This document shows, one piece after another, positions 1 through 10,619 of a DNA stretch of 64,000 nt. Both the position numbers and the translations under genes were made by a program. Position 1 is the stretch's first letter. Each line of letters opens with the position of its first letter. Origin of the DNA: Ophiobolus disseminans (Eukaryota > Ascomycota > Dothideomycetes > Pleosporales > Phaeosphaeriaceae); assembly GCA_010093685.1 (NCBI GenBank), contig MU006232.1, forward strand, positions 101,017 through 165,016, read 5' to 3'. The notes below the pieces were generated by a model. It ran no database searches, was not told the origin of the DNA, and saw only the letters and a list, made by a program, of their open reading frames with translations.

Positions 1-4
1 GCAC

Positions 5-1579
5 ATGATGGGCGATTTCCAAACTGCTACTAATTCCTTCTTGACATGGTTCAAGTCTGCTGGTGGCGAGTTTCGCGATGACCTGCTTGAGATCAAAGAC
101 CTTAGAGCGAGAGACGCCGGCCGAGGCATCGGTGAGCCACGAACAACAAATTCCTCGTTTTTCAGAATTGCGTCTGATATCTGATAGTCGCCATAAAGGA
201 TATACCACAGGAAACTACGCTTTTCACAATACCAAGAGAAGCCATCATCAGCACTGAAACTTCGAAGCTCGCGGAGAGATTACCTGAAGCATTCGACGCG
301 CCTGCCGATGACGAAGACGACGATTCCGAGCCATTGGACTCTTGGGGCTCACTCATTTTGGTTATGCTGTACGAGTACCTACAGGGCGAGTCGTCCAAAT
401 GGAAGCCTTACTTCGACGTGCTACCACAAGCATTCGACACGCCCATCTTTTGGAGCGAGGCTGAGCTGGGAGAGCTGCAAGGAACTTGTTTGACCCCCGA
501 GAAGATTGGGAAACAGCAAAGTGACGAGATGCTCCGAACACGTATTGTTCCAATCGTCCTTACTAACCCTACCATATTCTATCCTGAGGGTGTCGCTCCG
601 CTAAGCGAGGACGATCTGCTTGTTGTTGCGCATCGTATGGGCAGCACCATCATGGCGTATGCTTTCGATCTTGATAATGGGAATGAACAATCAGATGATG
701 AAGAGGATGGTTGGGTTGAGGATCGCGAGGGCAGAACTATGCTGGGTATGGTGCCGATGGCAGATATCCTCAACGCTAACGCAGACTTCAACGTAAGCCC
801 GCTACTCGTTGACAGGATAGGAACATGCTAACTTGCTGCTGAAGGCCCATATCAATCATGGAGACAAGCTAGAGGTTACCTCGCTTCGCTCCGATCTGAA
901 GACTGGAACCGAGATCTTAAACTACTATGGTCCACTGCCATCGTCGGAGCTGCTTCGCCGCTACGGTTATGTGACGCCGGCGCACCGTGTGTATGATGTG
1001 GTTGAGCTGTCATGGAACTCCGTTCTATCCGCGCTAGCAGATGAGCTCAACCTTCCAGCAGAAGTGCTTGGTGAAGTTGTAAGTCGCCCTGCAGTCCTTT
1101 GTACCTGGATACTAATGACATCTCTCTAGGAGACCGAATTCGATGAAGAAGAGCTAGAAGAGTATTTTATTATCGAACGCGACTCTGGTGAACCGGACGG
1201 CGAAGGACGCCTCACCTACACCGCTGAGCTTCGCGAAATCTCACCCGAGCTTGAGGAGCAGCTGAAAACCTTCCTGAAAGCGCTGAAGAAGGCAAGACCA
1301 GATTCATTCGCCGACAAGCGAAAGCGTGGCGAGATCTGTATCGCAGCAATCACACAAGCGCTGACAGCGAAGCTGGAGCAGTACCCCACATCAGCACAGG
1401 AAGATGAAGCATTGTTGAAGAAGGGAGACTTGTCCAAAAGGCACCGTATGGCTATCGAAGTCAGATTGGGCGAGAAGAAGTTGTTACAAGAAGGCGTCGC
1501 GTTGATGCAACAAACTGCGAGCGAAGATGAGGCAGCCACGGAGGAAGGATCAACGAAGAGGGCGAAGACTAAGGCCTAA
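5..1579 (+). CDS. RKM4: SET-domain ribosomal protein lysine methyltransferase, Rkm4-like
   Basis: Predicted to methylate a lysine on a large-subunit ribosomal protein (role known for yeast Rkm4; inferred here). Four exons, 5-131, 188-792, 845-1078 and 1130-1579, sum to 1416 nt (471 aa). The ATG at position 5 is followed by a typical family start (NSFLTWFKSAGGEF). The SET core is split: GRGIVAIKDIP near residue 40, then MADILNANADFN joined across an intron to AHINHGD, and EILNYYGPLPSSELLRRYGY, which carries the NYYG cofactor-binding signature. The C-terminal helical part is the Rubisco-LSMT substrate-binding type region and ends in a basic tail (STKRAKTKA). All introns have GT-AG ends and are 51 to 56 nt. 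The promoter lies outside the window, and a further upstream exon cannot be excluded. Confidence 0.88.
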
Positions 1580-1738
1580 GCGTATTCAATAACATGCTTG
1601 CCAAATTCCAGGAGCTGCAAGGCCGCGGCTTGATATGACCCAGTGTACACGCCAAATGAAGAGCAGATATCGCAGAACAATTTGGAAGGATATGCCAATC
1701 CACAAATCAGCGCAAACCATTCTCCGGACTTCGACCCA

Positions 1739-2395
1739 TCACTCCAAGTCCCCATATAGCGTACTCAACCTCTGTTCCACTTCTTCCAGCGTGCCCTTAA
1801 CCTCACAGCTTCCATCCTCGACTTGCAGAGCAGTCATCAGTCGACCCGTGAAGTGAACTGGGCGTGGTCGAGGCCGTTGTTGTCGCGGTGCACGATTGAT
1901 ACCGCTGTGGTCGCTCATCTTAGGCTGTTGAGTACCTGATCGCGCAGTCGCCTTCGCCGCAATCCTCTCGCTTCGCCGTGGTGCCACGTCAGCGCTTGGC
2001 TGAGGAGGTATAGGTGCCGGCCGCCACTGGACATGCGCTGGAACACGTTCGTGGAACCAAATGTCGCGACAGAGCGGACATTTGTTCCTCCACTGACCGG
2101 CGGCCGAGAGGTGCTTTTCCAAACATTTGCGACCCATGATGTGCCCGCAGCACTTCTTTGGACCGAACCACTCTGCTACCATGTCGATGCTTACAGCCCA
2201 CTCTTCTTCTGGTCCTTGGCGCTCAGGACTGGGGGGCACTTCTGAGTAGGGCTCTTGGCATATAGGGCAGTTCGGGTCTTCGAGTTGGAGAAGGGATATC
2301 GGAGTGATGAGCAGGGCGCCCTTGGAGTTCTCTTGGGCTTCGCGACGGGCGGCTGCTGCTGCTGCATCTGCGCAGGTTTGCTCGCTGGTAGACAT
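1739..2395 (-). CDS. Small RING-type zinc-finger protein (array member 1)
   Basis: Intronless, 218 aa, not recognised as a named gene. A RING-like finger spans about residues 43-110: CPICQEPY, then KKCCGHIMGRKCLEKH, then NKCPLCRDIWF, giving the Cys/His ladder of a C3HC4-type RING with a long first loop. This suggests E3 ubiquitin-ligase activity (family knowledge), but no partner or substrate is visible. The N-terminus is Ala-rich; the tail after the RING is Pro/Arg-rich and ends in a short acidic helix (TLEEVEQRLSTLYGDLE). It is the first of six neighbouring loci sharing the NxCPxCRxxWF signature, so it belongs to a locally expanded family. The start is the first ATG in the frame. Confidence 0.75.
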   Translation of the reverse strand: MSTSEQTCADAAAAAARREAQENSKGALLITPISLLQLEDPNCPICQEPYSEVPPSPERQGPEEEWAVSIDMVAEWFGPKKCCGHIMGRKCLEKHLSAAGQWRNKCPLCRDIWFHERVPAHVQWRPAPIPPQPSADVAPRRSERIAAKATARSGTQQPKMSDHSGINRAPRQQRPRPRPVHFTGRLMTALQVEDGSCEVKGTLEEVEQRLSTLYGDLE

Positions 2396-3091
2396 TGTGG
2401 AAGCGTCGTGCGCCAGGTCCTGGATCTTCTTGGGTATGTGGTTTTGATCGAGGCCGTCTGCGCAGGAGTTCGCGCGGTATCGAATAGCTGATAAGTTTAA
2501 CAGATGTGAAGTGCAGTCACCGAAATATCTGAAGAGTAGGAAGGCAAGTGTAAAGCGTGTGACGATAGCAGCGGAAACAGCGACGCAGGACGATTTGCTT
2601 TAAGCGAGGCGTGAATAACGGATCCTATTGTGTTTGCGCTGAACACAACCATCACAATACGCACAGCCACTCGCCACCGTCGTGAATAAAACGAAAAGCA
2701 TTGAGCTAATGTGGGCTAGGTGAAGAGGGTCAGATGTCGCGCTTGCTGTGTGAAGGTGTAGTGCGTCAGCACCCCGCGTTGCGGTGTTAGCACATCAGCT
2801 GCCGTTCGCTTGCTCCTGCCACGATGTCAGTCATCGACCAACACACATTCACATCACATGCCAAACAGTTCGGAGGGGGAACTTGGTAACGTTAATCGCA
2901 TATTGTTCGGATCATGGTTACTGAACGACTTCCGTCTCGCCCTGATGCTCAGCCTCTCCTGTTGCGCTCATCGAGCTGGTGCCACAATCTATTCGCAGCA
3001 TCTTCAACAGCATAGATACTTACAAACTTAGCAAGGTGTCGGAAGTGGGAGACAGGGAAAAAGTGAGAAGAAGGTTGTTGTATTGAGAGAG
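2396..3091. other. Intergenic, no gene seen
   Basis: Only short ORFs without recognisable domains are present. The left end should hold the promoter of RING member 1. The right end (3066-3091) begins the duplicated promoter-like segment described separately. Confidence 0.5.
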
Positions 3092-3203
3092 CTACATAGA
3101 GCGATTATATACACAACACAATGAGTAAGCCAGCGACTGAGAGTCACGTGGAGATGCAGTCCACAGTGTACCATGTGAACTGAGGTGCCAGGCTGACACA
3201 AGG
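3066..3203 (-). repeat. Duplicated TATA-containing promoter-like segment, copy A
   Basis: About 138 bp match 22034-22173 at roughly 80 percent by eye. Shared blocks in order are agaaggttgtt, gagctaca, gagcgattatatacaca, tgagtaagc, gtcacgtg, cacagtgta and aggtgccaggctgacaca. Both copies have the same orientation, with the TATA reading toward lower coordinates. Copy A overlaps the 3' end of RING member 2 and has no recognisable gene below it. Confidence 0.8.
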
Positions 3204-3727
3204 CTCAAGTCTTGTAGATCATGTATCTGTATAGCGCGCTCCAAAATTGCAACCGCGCGGTGAAGACGGCCAGTAGCTGACATGGTTTGAGTGTCCTGAG
3301 GATTGCGCACGCCTGTAAGACGAGCACGAATCACTGAGAACATTCCACCATCAATTGCGCCTCTCCGTGGCCTTGGTTCAGTGGCTTCGTCAAGGTCCCA
3401 TACCTCCCTGGCTCTCGGCCTGTGTTGAGGCTGGGTCGCATCGTCGCCGGAAGTGCCAAACCACCTCTCGCGGCACATGGGGCATCGATTGCCATAGGAC
3501 TGACCGCTACGAACATGTCTCTCTATACAAAGACGGCCGAATACGTGTTGGCATTGCATACCTTGTCGTGGCGTCCGTGTTCTTGCAGGATAGTCTCCTT
3601 GAGGATCTAATTCTGGACCCTGATCGGCTGGGTAAGATTCTAGACATAGTGGGCACGTTTGATCTGCTGTCGGCGCAGGTTGTAGTGAGTCGACGAAGGT
3701 TTGTGTCGCTCGTTCGGTGGCTGGCAT
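3092..3727 (-). CDS. Small RING-type zinc-finger protein (array member 2)
   Basis: Intronless ORF of 211 aa counted from the ATG at 3727 (an upstream in-frame Met at 3814 is possible but gives a non-family N-terminus). The motif FVDSLQPAPT precedes the RING and is nearly repeated in member 5 (FLDSLQPIP). RING residues: CPLCLESY, MQCQHVFGRLCIERH, NRCPMCRERWF. The last 36 or so codons lie inside a segment that matches the promoter region of the gene at 21964, so the C-terminus after roughly residue 175 is probably acquired or non-functional sequence. Ubiquitin-ligase function is inferred from the RING only. Confidence 0.7.
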   Translation of the reverse strand: MPATERATQTFVDSLQPAPTADQTCPLCLESYPADQGPELDPQGDYPARTRTPRQGMQCQHVFGRLCIERHVRSGQSYGNRCPMCRERWFGTSGDDATQPQHRPRAREVWDLDEATEPRPRRGAIDGGMFSVIRARLTGVRNPQDTQTMSATGRLHRAVAILERAIQIHDLQDLSLVSAWHLSSHGTLWTASPRDSQSLAYSLCCVYNRSM

Positions 3728-4407
3728 GGTCAAATTTCTAATAGGGTTGAAAAAGTAGTGGGAAGCATCCCGAAGAAGCTGCTGAGCTTTATAGTATCTC
3801 GTTGGGGCTTTCACGTTTGGTGTCGATGAAGCAAGGTCGGTGAAGTATAATAGTCATCTGTTTGTATAGAATGAATGCGCGACTGACGGGATGATAGCGT
3901 GACGGCTCGTGATTGAGTGGTGAACGCCATCGCATGTCTGGACGGGAACTATACCTAAAGAATTAAAGAGCACATATTGCAGCGAATTTTCACTCTCCTA
4001 TTGACGTATGTGAGCAAGCATCGATCCAGATGGCATGCTTCTCAGGGCAACCAAGAGCAAGTACATTCGATATCCCTCCTCAAATCGAACGCTCAGTCCA
4101 TCCTTTCTCCAACAAGCCCAGCAATCTGGTGGGATGATTTTCAGCGTGAAGCGTGAACATATCCTCTTGCAATAGGCGACAAGCGTCGAAAGCTGCGGTC
4201 CTCCTTAGCCGTCCTGTTCCTCTCTCCCCAAGTCGACGGTCTACTCAACCTCACATCTGCATGCAGCCATCGGTCCAACCTACTCACACCTTCATTCGTC
4301 CCTAACTCCGGGATGTCAGCCGTTCGTATACTTCCCCGCCACGCATTCACTCTCTGACTTCGGTTGCGGAGAAACGTCCAGAACATCGGTACCAGTGCGC
4401 GCTCTCT
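3728..4407. other. Intergenic, no gene seen
   Basis: Promoter side of RING member 2 and downstream side of the interrupted RING member 3. The short ORFs here look random. Confidence 0.5.
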
Positions 4408-5028
4408 CTAAGTGACGACACCGTTGCGGGATGTGACGTATTCATGGCCGATGACCTCGACACGATCTCTCCCCGCTTCCAGATCGACGGAAACGTTCGA
4501 ACTCGACGGCGGTGGGCGCAGCAAGCTTTCGAACATGGCATAAGGGTTGTCATCGTATTGATCGCGCACAAATGCGTTGGAATAACCATATACGCGGCTC
4601 ATTTGATCGCGCTCAGCGACGAACGCGTTGGGATAGTTATATACGCCGCTCTTATATAGTGGTTGACTTAAGGCTTCAAGGCGGAGCAGCAGCTGAGCGA
4701 TTTGGTCTTCCTGATAATCGAATATCGACCGGAACCAGTGCGCGCGACAGAGTGGACATCGGTTGCTCTATGGCTCTTCAAGGTGGATCAGTGTATTGAG
4801 GCAAAGACTGCTGAAGACGTGGTGACATTCGCCAAAATCGACACGTGTTGGTCGCTCTGGCTCCGTGGATCCGGCTTCATTGCCGATGGGGGTGCCGTAA
4901 GGTTCCGCGCAAAGCGGGCAGCTTTGCTCGTCTTCCGGGAGGTCGGATTTCAGTACAAGTGTGCAATGCAGGGCATCAAACGCCTGGGCGTTGGTTGCTG
5001 GAGACATGGAGCAGGAGGTAGGTTGCAT
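4408..5028 (-). pseudogene. RING-type protein interrupted by an in-frame TAG (array member 3)
   Basis: One continuous reading frame of 207 codons runs from the ATG at 5028 to the stop at 4408, broken once by TAG at 4768-4770. Before the stop: CPLCAEPYG, then GECHHVFSSLCLNTLIHLEEP. After it: SNRCPLCRAHWFRSIF. The two halves together form one RING finger like its neighbours, with the stop falling at the position of Y in member 2 (QSYGNRC). No GT-AG intron that would remove the stop was found. Downstream there is a small imperfect repeat, VYNYPNAFVAERDQ / VYGYSNAFVRDQ. The simplest reading is a recently disabled paralog; readthrough or a sequencing error are alternatives. Confidence 0.7.
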
Positions 5029-5574
5029 GTTGTCTTGTTGGAAAATCTAGGTGTGGGTACGATACATGGTTGGTGTACGCAATGCATATGGTGTTGATGT
5101 TTGTGTGCCATTGAAAAACTCGATCATAGCTTCCACAATCACTATGTGATCCTTGTTCTGTTGCCTTCACGTGCTAAACATGACAACGTAAATGGTGAAG
5201 TACTGCGCTTGTTGATCACGTTCCCGAACTTCAAGGCATTAAATTTCACACTACATCACTAAGAACTTCTGCGGTATAGATCGAAAGATACGCTCACCTG
5301 TTGGAATTAATCGACAGAGGAAATGTACATCTCAAGAGAACCGTATCAAGGATACGCAAAGTAAGACACGAGCAATCTCGCGTAAGAGGTTCTCGTGAAG
5401 TCTAGCGACAATCGTTTGCACGAGATAACGTTCATGTGACTTGGGCATTGTGTTTCTATCATCAAAGATTGTGAGAATAAAGACGCATGATATCGAGAGG
5501 GCATACGGAATATGAGATTATCATCGGTATCATCTGAACAAACACTCATCTCCAACACCCCTACCCTGTCGGAC
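5029..5574. other. Intergenic, no gene seen
   Basis: Holds the 5' side of RING member 3 and the 3' side of member 4. Nothing else recognisable. Confidence 0.5.
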
Positions 5575-6292
5575 TTACCAGTGTTGTCCTAAATCAGATC
5601 CATCGTTGTTGCTCTCCTCAGGCTCTGGTGCTCCTTCTCTTTTGGATCTGGCTAACAGATCTTCAACATCTTGACCATGTGCTTCATTAATCCAATTCCG
5701 TCGATAACACCCCCCTCGGAGTGGTCTGCTAAGGTTCCGGCGCATCTCGCCGTCGTCGACATCGCCCTCTGTATCTACCCAGTCCGGCCACTCGTTGAAA
5801 AAGCGGTCCACTGCCAACCGAACCCAAAGGACGGCCGTCTGTTCTGTCGATCTGCGTCAGGATGCTGGAGCGTATCGCAGCTCTTTCGACATCATCGTCA
5901 CCCGCACTGTCGAGATGTCCGACGAAGTGTCGAAGTTCAAGTAATGCGCTTCTAAGCACGTCATTGCTTAGACGAATTTCGTCCTCAGCCGAGATCGCAC
6001 TGAGGTTCGTGGTTGCGCCTTCTGGCAGATCATGCCACTCCGCACGACAGAAAGGACAGTTGCTGAATCCAGCCAGTATGTAGCATTCAAAGCAAGGCTC
6101 GTGAAGGGCATGGTGACAAGAATCCAAGTCGATTTGGACTATGCGCAGCTTTGAGTCTGAGAGCACTGCAAGACATACGGGACACGTTTCGTTCTGAGGC
6201 GCTCGTAGGTTCTCTGATGATTGCTGCTCGATAGATATATGGTTGCAGTGGTTTTTGATGAAGACGGTTAGCGTGCGCCCTGTGTATGTCAT
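5575..6292 (-). CDS. Small RING-type zinc-finger protein (array member 4)
   Basis: Two exons, 6292-5902 and 5843-5575, sum to 660 nt (219 aa). The 58-nt intron (GTGACG to CAG, with CTGAC as branch site) is my proposal: without it the frame ends in low-quality Arg-rich sequence, while splicing continues into a plausible amphipathic helix (TAVLWVRLAVDRFFNEW). RING residues: CPVCLAVL, DSCHHALHEPCFECY, SNCPFCRAEW. A helical region with conserved acidic residues follows and the tail is acidic. E3 ligase activity is inferred from the fold only. The Met at 6292 was chosen because the upstream part of the open frame is not protein-like. Confidence 0.65.
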
Positions 6293-6817
6293 GATTTGCT
6301 TTTTGTGAGCGTAGATAGTGGTACTGTGGAGGGTAAGAGCGACAGGCCACCCACAAGACTTAGCAAACATAATATATAGACTACAATTTGTGACCCCAAC
6401 GATCTGGCGATGCGAATTTGGGTATTGAAGACCTCGAGAGTGTGTTAGGTAGTGACGTCGGTGGCACCTGCAGCCTTGCGGTGGAGGCCTACACACGTCA
6501 AGCGCGCATCACTGTATCAATTTTTTGCTGTGTGAACACTGAGGAAGGTAATTTTCTCCAAATCCTGGTAGCGATAACATTGATTCACCGGGAGTGGTTC
6601 GCAGCCAATAATGTGGCATGGTGTGTGCTTGGCGACAGCCTTCTCTGTGCGACCCTGCCAGCCTCACACGCTTTTCCCCTCTTCACCTGGGCACTCAACA
6701 AATCCCATCGTAACAGCAACTCACCCCGTATTGGCTCAACAAAATTTGCTGACGACAATCAAGGACACATAATTCTCCGAGCATAGCCAGGTGGCGCCTA
6801 GGCACTTCGCGCTCACC
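6293..6817. other. Divergent intergenic region between RING members 4 and 5
   Basis: Shared upstream region of two divergently transcribed genes. No further gene seen. Confidence 0.55.
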
Positions 6818-8524
6818 ATGAGCGAGCCGGGATCCGACGAAACTCCACCCGAGACGACTTCCCAGACCAGCCACATCGAAGATGTCGTGCAATCGCCAGT
6901 GTCTCATTCCCAGCACCCTGCAAAGCCATATTCTCCACCGAAACCAGACTCGCTCACTTTTCCAACACCGAAGGCGTTTCTAGACAGCCTACAGCCTATA
7001 CCCATCGAGCAAGTTGAGGACAACAATCAACGATGTCCTATCTGCTGGAAGCTTTATGGCGAAGTATCTGATCCCGGCTTCGACAACACTGAGATGCCTG
7101 TGAGACTGCGGTGTGGCCATGTCTATGGAGACAAATGCCTAGCTTCTACGTTTCGCGCTCCGGAAACCAGATATCATCGCTTGCGACCCCTTTCATTCAG
7201 CTCCTGTAGTAGGAAAGGTTGTGTTTTGGGTCAGAAGATGCATGAGTTTTTATCTTCACAAGATGCCATAGACGGCTTTAGAGACATCGGCACCATGCTC
7301 AAGCATGCCTGTGACGTAGAAGTCGACAGAGGTCATCAGCTGTTTGGCGAGTATTGGTCTCCCATACTACAAGGTATATGGATTATGATTCTGTTTGAAG
7401 TTCGAAAGCTAATATCGTTTTTCTTAACGCACTAGAGGTGGCGCATAATAGAAATAAGCTCACAGATATCATACTGATGGAGAACGCCCTCATACTTGAC
7501 TACGACACGAAGGCTCGACACACTCATCCTTTGAACGAGTACAGCCAGAGTACATGGGCATTACTGGCGAATATGGAGGACTTCGATGAGCCACTCCCAC
7601 CAATCACTGCGACAGCCAGCCTGCTTGGCCACGAAGTACAACTCCCGGCTGAAGTTGACCCGAGTGATCTATTCATCAACGAACCAACGCCACCCTCTAC
7701 AGGATCGAATCTGGAGTTACCACCGATGCCCGCTTACTTCCAACCCACACCCAATCTAATTGCCGTTTCTGCTGCGCAATCAAGTAGCGACGCTACTCAA
7801 ACTTGGCAGGAAAAACTTGCACACACTACAAACCTAGACAAGCTGTCGGCTCTGCATAAGGGCAAGCAGAAGGAAAAATCGAACGAAAGTAAAATTGCGG
7901 AAGACAAGAAAGCTTACGCAGAGAAGCTCAAAGCGTGGGAGCAACAGAAAGCGGCTGTGCAACTGCAACGAGAACAAGCGCATGCCGCCTACGAGCTCAA
8001 AATGCGCCAAGAACAAGGTGTGTATGTGCCGAATATCCTTAATGTGTACAGGCTCTTGTAAGACACGAGACACTAATCAACCTCTAGAAATTCTGAAACG
8101 CGCCAACATGGCATTACTTGCTTCAAAACTGGTTGGTATCTACAACGAGTACATTAAACATCGAGAGGAAGTGCGGGACATCTCACAAGATAGCTTCAGT
8201 CGAAGCTACTATGCTTCAGTCATTGTCCACCTGACACGCACACAAGAGCTCTCTATTCAAATTGAAGCCCCGCCCGTAGAACGACATAGCAACGATGATG
8301 AGGACGGGACAGAGTTTGACCTGTCGAAGACCACCGTTGTACTCAAGCGGTCGAATTGCCAACGCTGTAACCCTGCCGAAAAGCGACTTGTGGCAGCTAC
8401 ACAGCCTATTCCGACTGAAATATGGTGGAGAACCCGGCCCAAAGGTCCCGATGATTGTCCTCTCTGCCACAAGGTTCTCTACATTCGCGAAACGCCCTTT
8501 CATTCCACCGATTGCAGCGCTTGA
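6818..8524 (+). CDS. RING-like protein with central coiled coil and a second, truncated zinc-binding half (array member 5)
   Basis: Three exons, 6818-7373, 7436-8017 and 8088-8524, sum to 1575 nt (524 aa). The N-terminal finger follows FLDSLQPIP: CPICWKLYGE, then RLRCGHVYGDKCL, but the expected final CPxC is replaced by a looser FSSCSRKGC. A Lys/Glu/Gln-rich coiled coil lies near residues 310-380. Close to the C-terminus NCQRC and then PIPTE...DDCPLCHKVLY look like the start of another family RING, but the ORF stops at 8524; the missing half (VRHCHSSLEINRLC) is readable in another frame up to 8576. So this may be a fusion of two members whose second RING has been broken by a frameshift. Introns are GT-AG, 62 and 70 nt. 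Confidence 0.65.
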
Positions 8525-8820
8525 AGTCCGGCATTGCCATAGCTCTTTGGAGATAAACAGACTCTGTGATCGTTAGTTAGCCCTGGCAAGACTTAAATTC
8601 GTTCATTTCGTACCTGTTTTGCTTCCGCGCAGGGAGACATTGCGCAGTGATTTCTCACCTTCACCTTGGAATACTCTCCATTATTTTCAACCCATCGGCC
8701 CACATTTGTTTCGATTTTCTGCTACCCCGCCACGTTTTCTCCCACACATCAGTATCGTTAACACCGCCAAGATCGACGCTCGTCACCTCAACTCCCCTGC
8801 CAAGGCGCTATAAAACCGAT

Positions 8821-9890
8821 ATGTCGACGTCGCAAGCAGAGTTCTACACCGTACCGACTTTGCCGCCCGAGGCAATCGCGGACGCAGCTCTAGTGTTCCT
8901 TTCCGATCACGAAAAGGCAGGCGCGTACCCACCGGGATCGCGCGAGGACTTCCAGCCTTCAAGATCGTCAGCTGCACCATCTATCGAAGTGACAGCGCCA
9001 TTCGAAACTGATGGCGACGCGTCGAACGTTCTAGTACCACTTTTACCCACAGCTACCGCAGACGCTACACCGCGCGAAGTACCGTCGCTGCTCCGCTTTG
9101 TTGACAACACGCTCATGCAGAGCGCCCCAATTCACAACCGCCCCCGCCATGCGCACGATATCTGCTCAATATGCTTCCGTCAAGGGGTTGAACAAAAGAT
9201 AGTTTCCGACAACGGTCGCGGCTCATCCATGAACGTTCCCGCAGTCACTTCGACTTTCCTGCCCCTTTGGCCGTGCGGACATTGGGTGCACTATCGCTGC
9301 TTAATTTGTAAGCAGGCTTCTAGATATAACAGATATAGAAGACGAATGCTGACTGGGCGCTCCAACATTTAGGGCGGGCGACGCGAACAAACGCAGAGAA
9401 AGACAAGTGCCCAGTGTGCAACATACAGCTGTATCAGTGGGAAGGGATCACAGCGCTCACTCTTGCGACGCGCACTAGAATCGACATGGAAGACATCGTC
9501 AAAGTAAAATCAGCCGATCTGACTCCGCTTGCCCACTCCGACGAGGTCGAATTCGCGACCGAGTGCGCCACCATCGATTCCCTTATCCATGCGAACTTCT
9601 TCGCCGAACTCGCGAACCCCTCACAGTTTACCGACGATTCACCCAACCTCATCCAGGTCTTCTACAACGTAATCGATGCGCTGGAACGCATGGAGAAGCC
9701 CGCGGCGAGGTGGCTGCGATACTTCACTCCACTGGGTCGCCTGCTGTATGGCATGTTCGTTGCGATCAAGCTGCAGAGATATCTGGTAGCTTCGCATGCT
9801 AAGATACAAGGCACAGAGGGCTGGGTCGAGTTTGAGGAGGGCGCGAAGACATTGCAAGGCAAGATTCTGGACGAGGTGCGCAAAGCTTAA
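8821..9890 (+). CDS. RING-H2-like zinc-finger protein (array member 6)
   Basis: Two exons, 8821-9307 and 9373-9890, sum to 1005 nt (334 aa). The intron lies inside the finger: DICSICFRQG and WPCGHWVHYRCLI in exon 1 are completed by DKCPVCNIQLYQW in exon 2, giving a C-x2-C, C-x-H, H-x2-C, C-x2-C ladder. A branch-like gctgac precedes the acceptor. The long helical C-terminus (about 130 residues) has no recognised domain. This is the most divergent member and lacks the CRxxWF signature, so it may be a different RING family. The ATG at 8821 was preferred to upstream in-frame Met codons because MSTSQAEF begins soon after a leader-like stretch. Confidence 0.7.
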
Positions 9891-9980
9891 GGCGGGCTGT
9901 AGATTTACATCTTTGCTAGTATGAACGAAATTGAACAACGCGCTATACCCAACAACTAGACTCAGAACCCCAAAGCACGT

Positions 9981-10619
9981 TCATTTTTCGGCTACATCAT
10001 TCCACGGGGGATTATCCTTCCAAACTCGATGACCACCTTCGCGTAGCTTCTTGCGAATAATCTCCACATTGTTCCACTCCTCCTTAGTCCAGTTTCCATC
10101 AGGACTGTCGCCCCATACCTCAACCATCATCAAGATCTCTTCCATGATAGCGTCCGACTTAAGCATCATAGTCTCCACAAGCGGTCGATTTGGCCTCCTC
10201 GCACCACGCCGACTCCAGATCTTGACATCCAGCTCGTATCGCTCCCTGATAAGCTCGCGTAAATCGCGGAGCGTTTCTTGCGAGGCCTCTTTCATCTTGT
10301 TCAGCCGATCCTGCTCCCGCTGTCTATCAGCAGCTTGGCGATTGTACTCTAGTCGTCTCTTCTCGTTCTCAATATGACGTCGCTCATTTTCCCGTCGTAT
10401 GGTCTCGTCCTCCCGCTGCTTGGCATGTTCCACTCTAAGCGTGAGTTCATCTTGAGCGCGTTGTTGACATTCCAGCGCTATTCTTTGGCGCTCGATCTCT
10501 CCTTGTTGTAGTCCATCTTGATGGGCTTTATCCCGTTGTAGCTCCAGCAACTGGTTTTCGATACGCTGTCGCTCGATGCGCTCGTACTCGAGCCTTTTCT
10601 TGTTCTTGAATATATTCAT
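9981..10619 (-). CDS. Short coiled-coil protein, function unknown
   Basis: Intronless, 212 aa. Residues 5-130 are an almost uninterrupted charged helix rich in R, E, Q and K with heptad-like spacing (for example ERQRIENQLLELQRD, RRHIENEKRRLEYNRQ). The C-terminal 70 residues are a compact Trp-rich part (VWGDSPDGNWTKEEWNN, HRVWKDNPPWNDV). No signal peptide or membrane segment. I do not recognise the family. It lies tail-to-tail with RING member 6, 90 bp apart. Confidence 0.6.
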   Translation of the reverse strand: MNIFKNKKRLEYERIERQRIENQLLELQRDKAHQDGLQQGEIERQRIALECQQRAQDELTLRVEHAKQREDETIRRENERRHIENEKRRLEYNRQAADRQREQDRLNKMKEASQETLRDLRELIRERYELDVKIWSRRGARRPNRPLVETMMLKSDAIMEEILMMVEVWGDSPDGNWTKEEWNNVEIIRKKLREGGHRVWKDNPPWNDVAEK

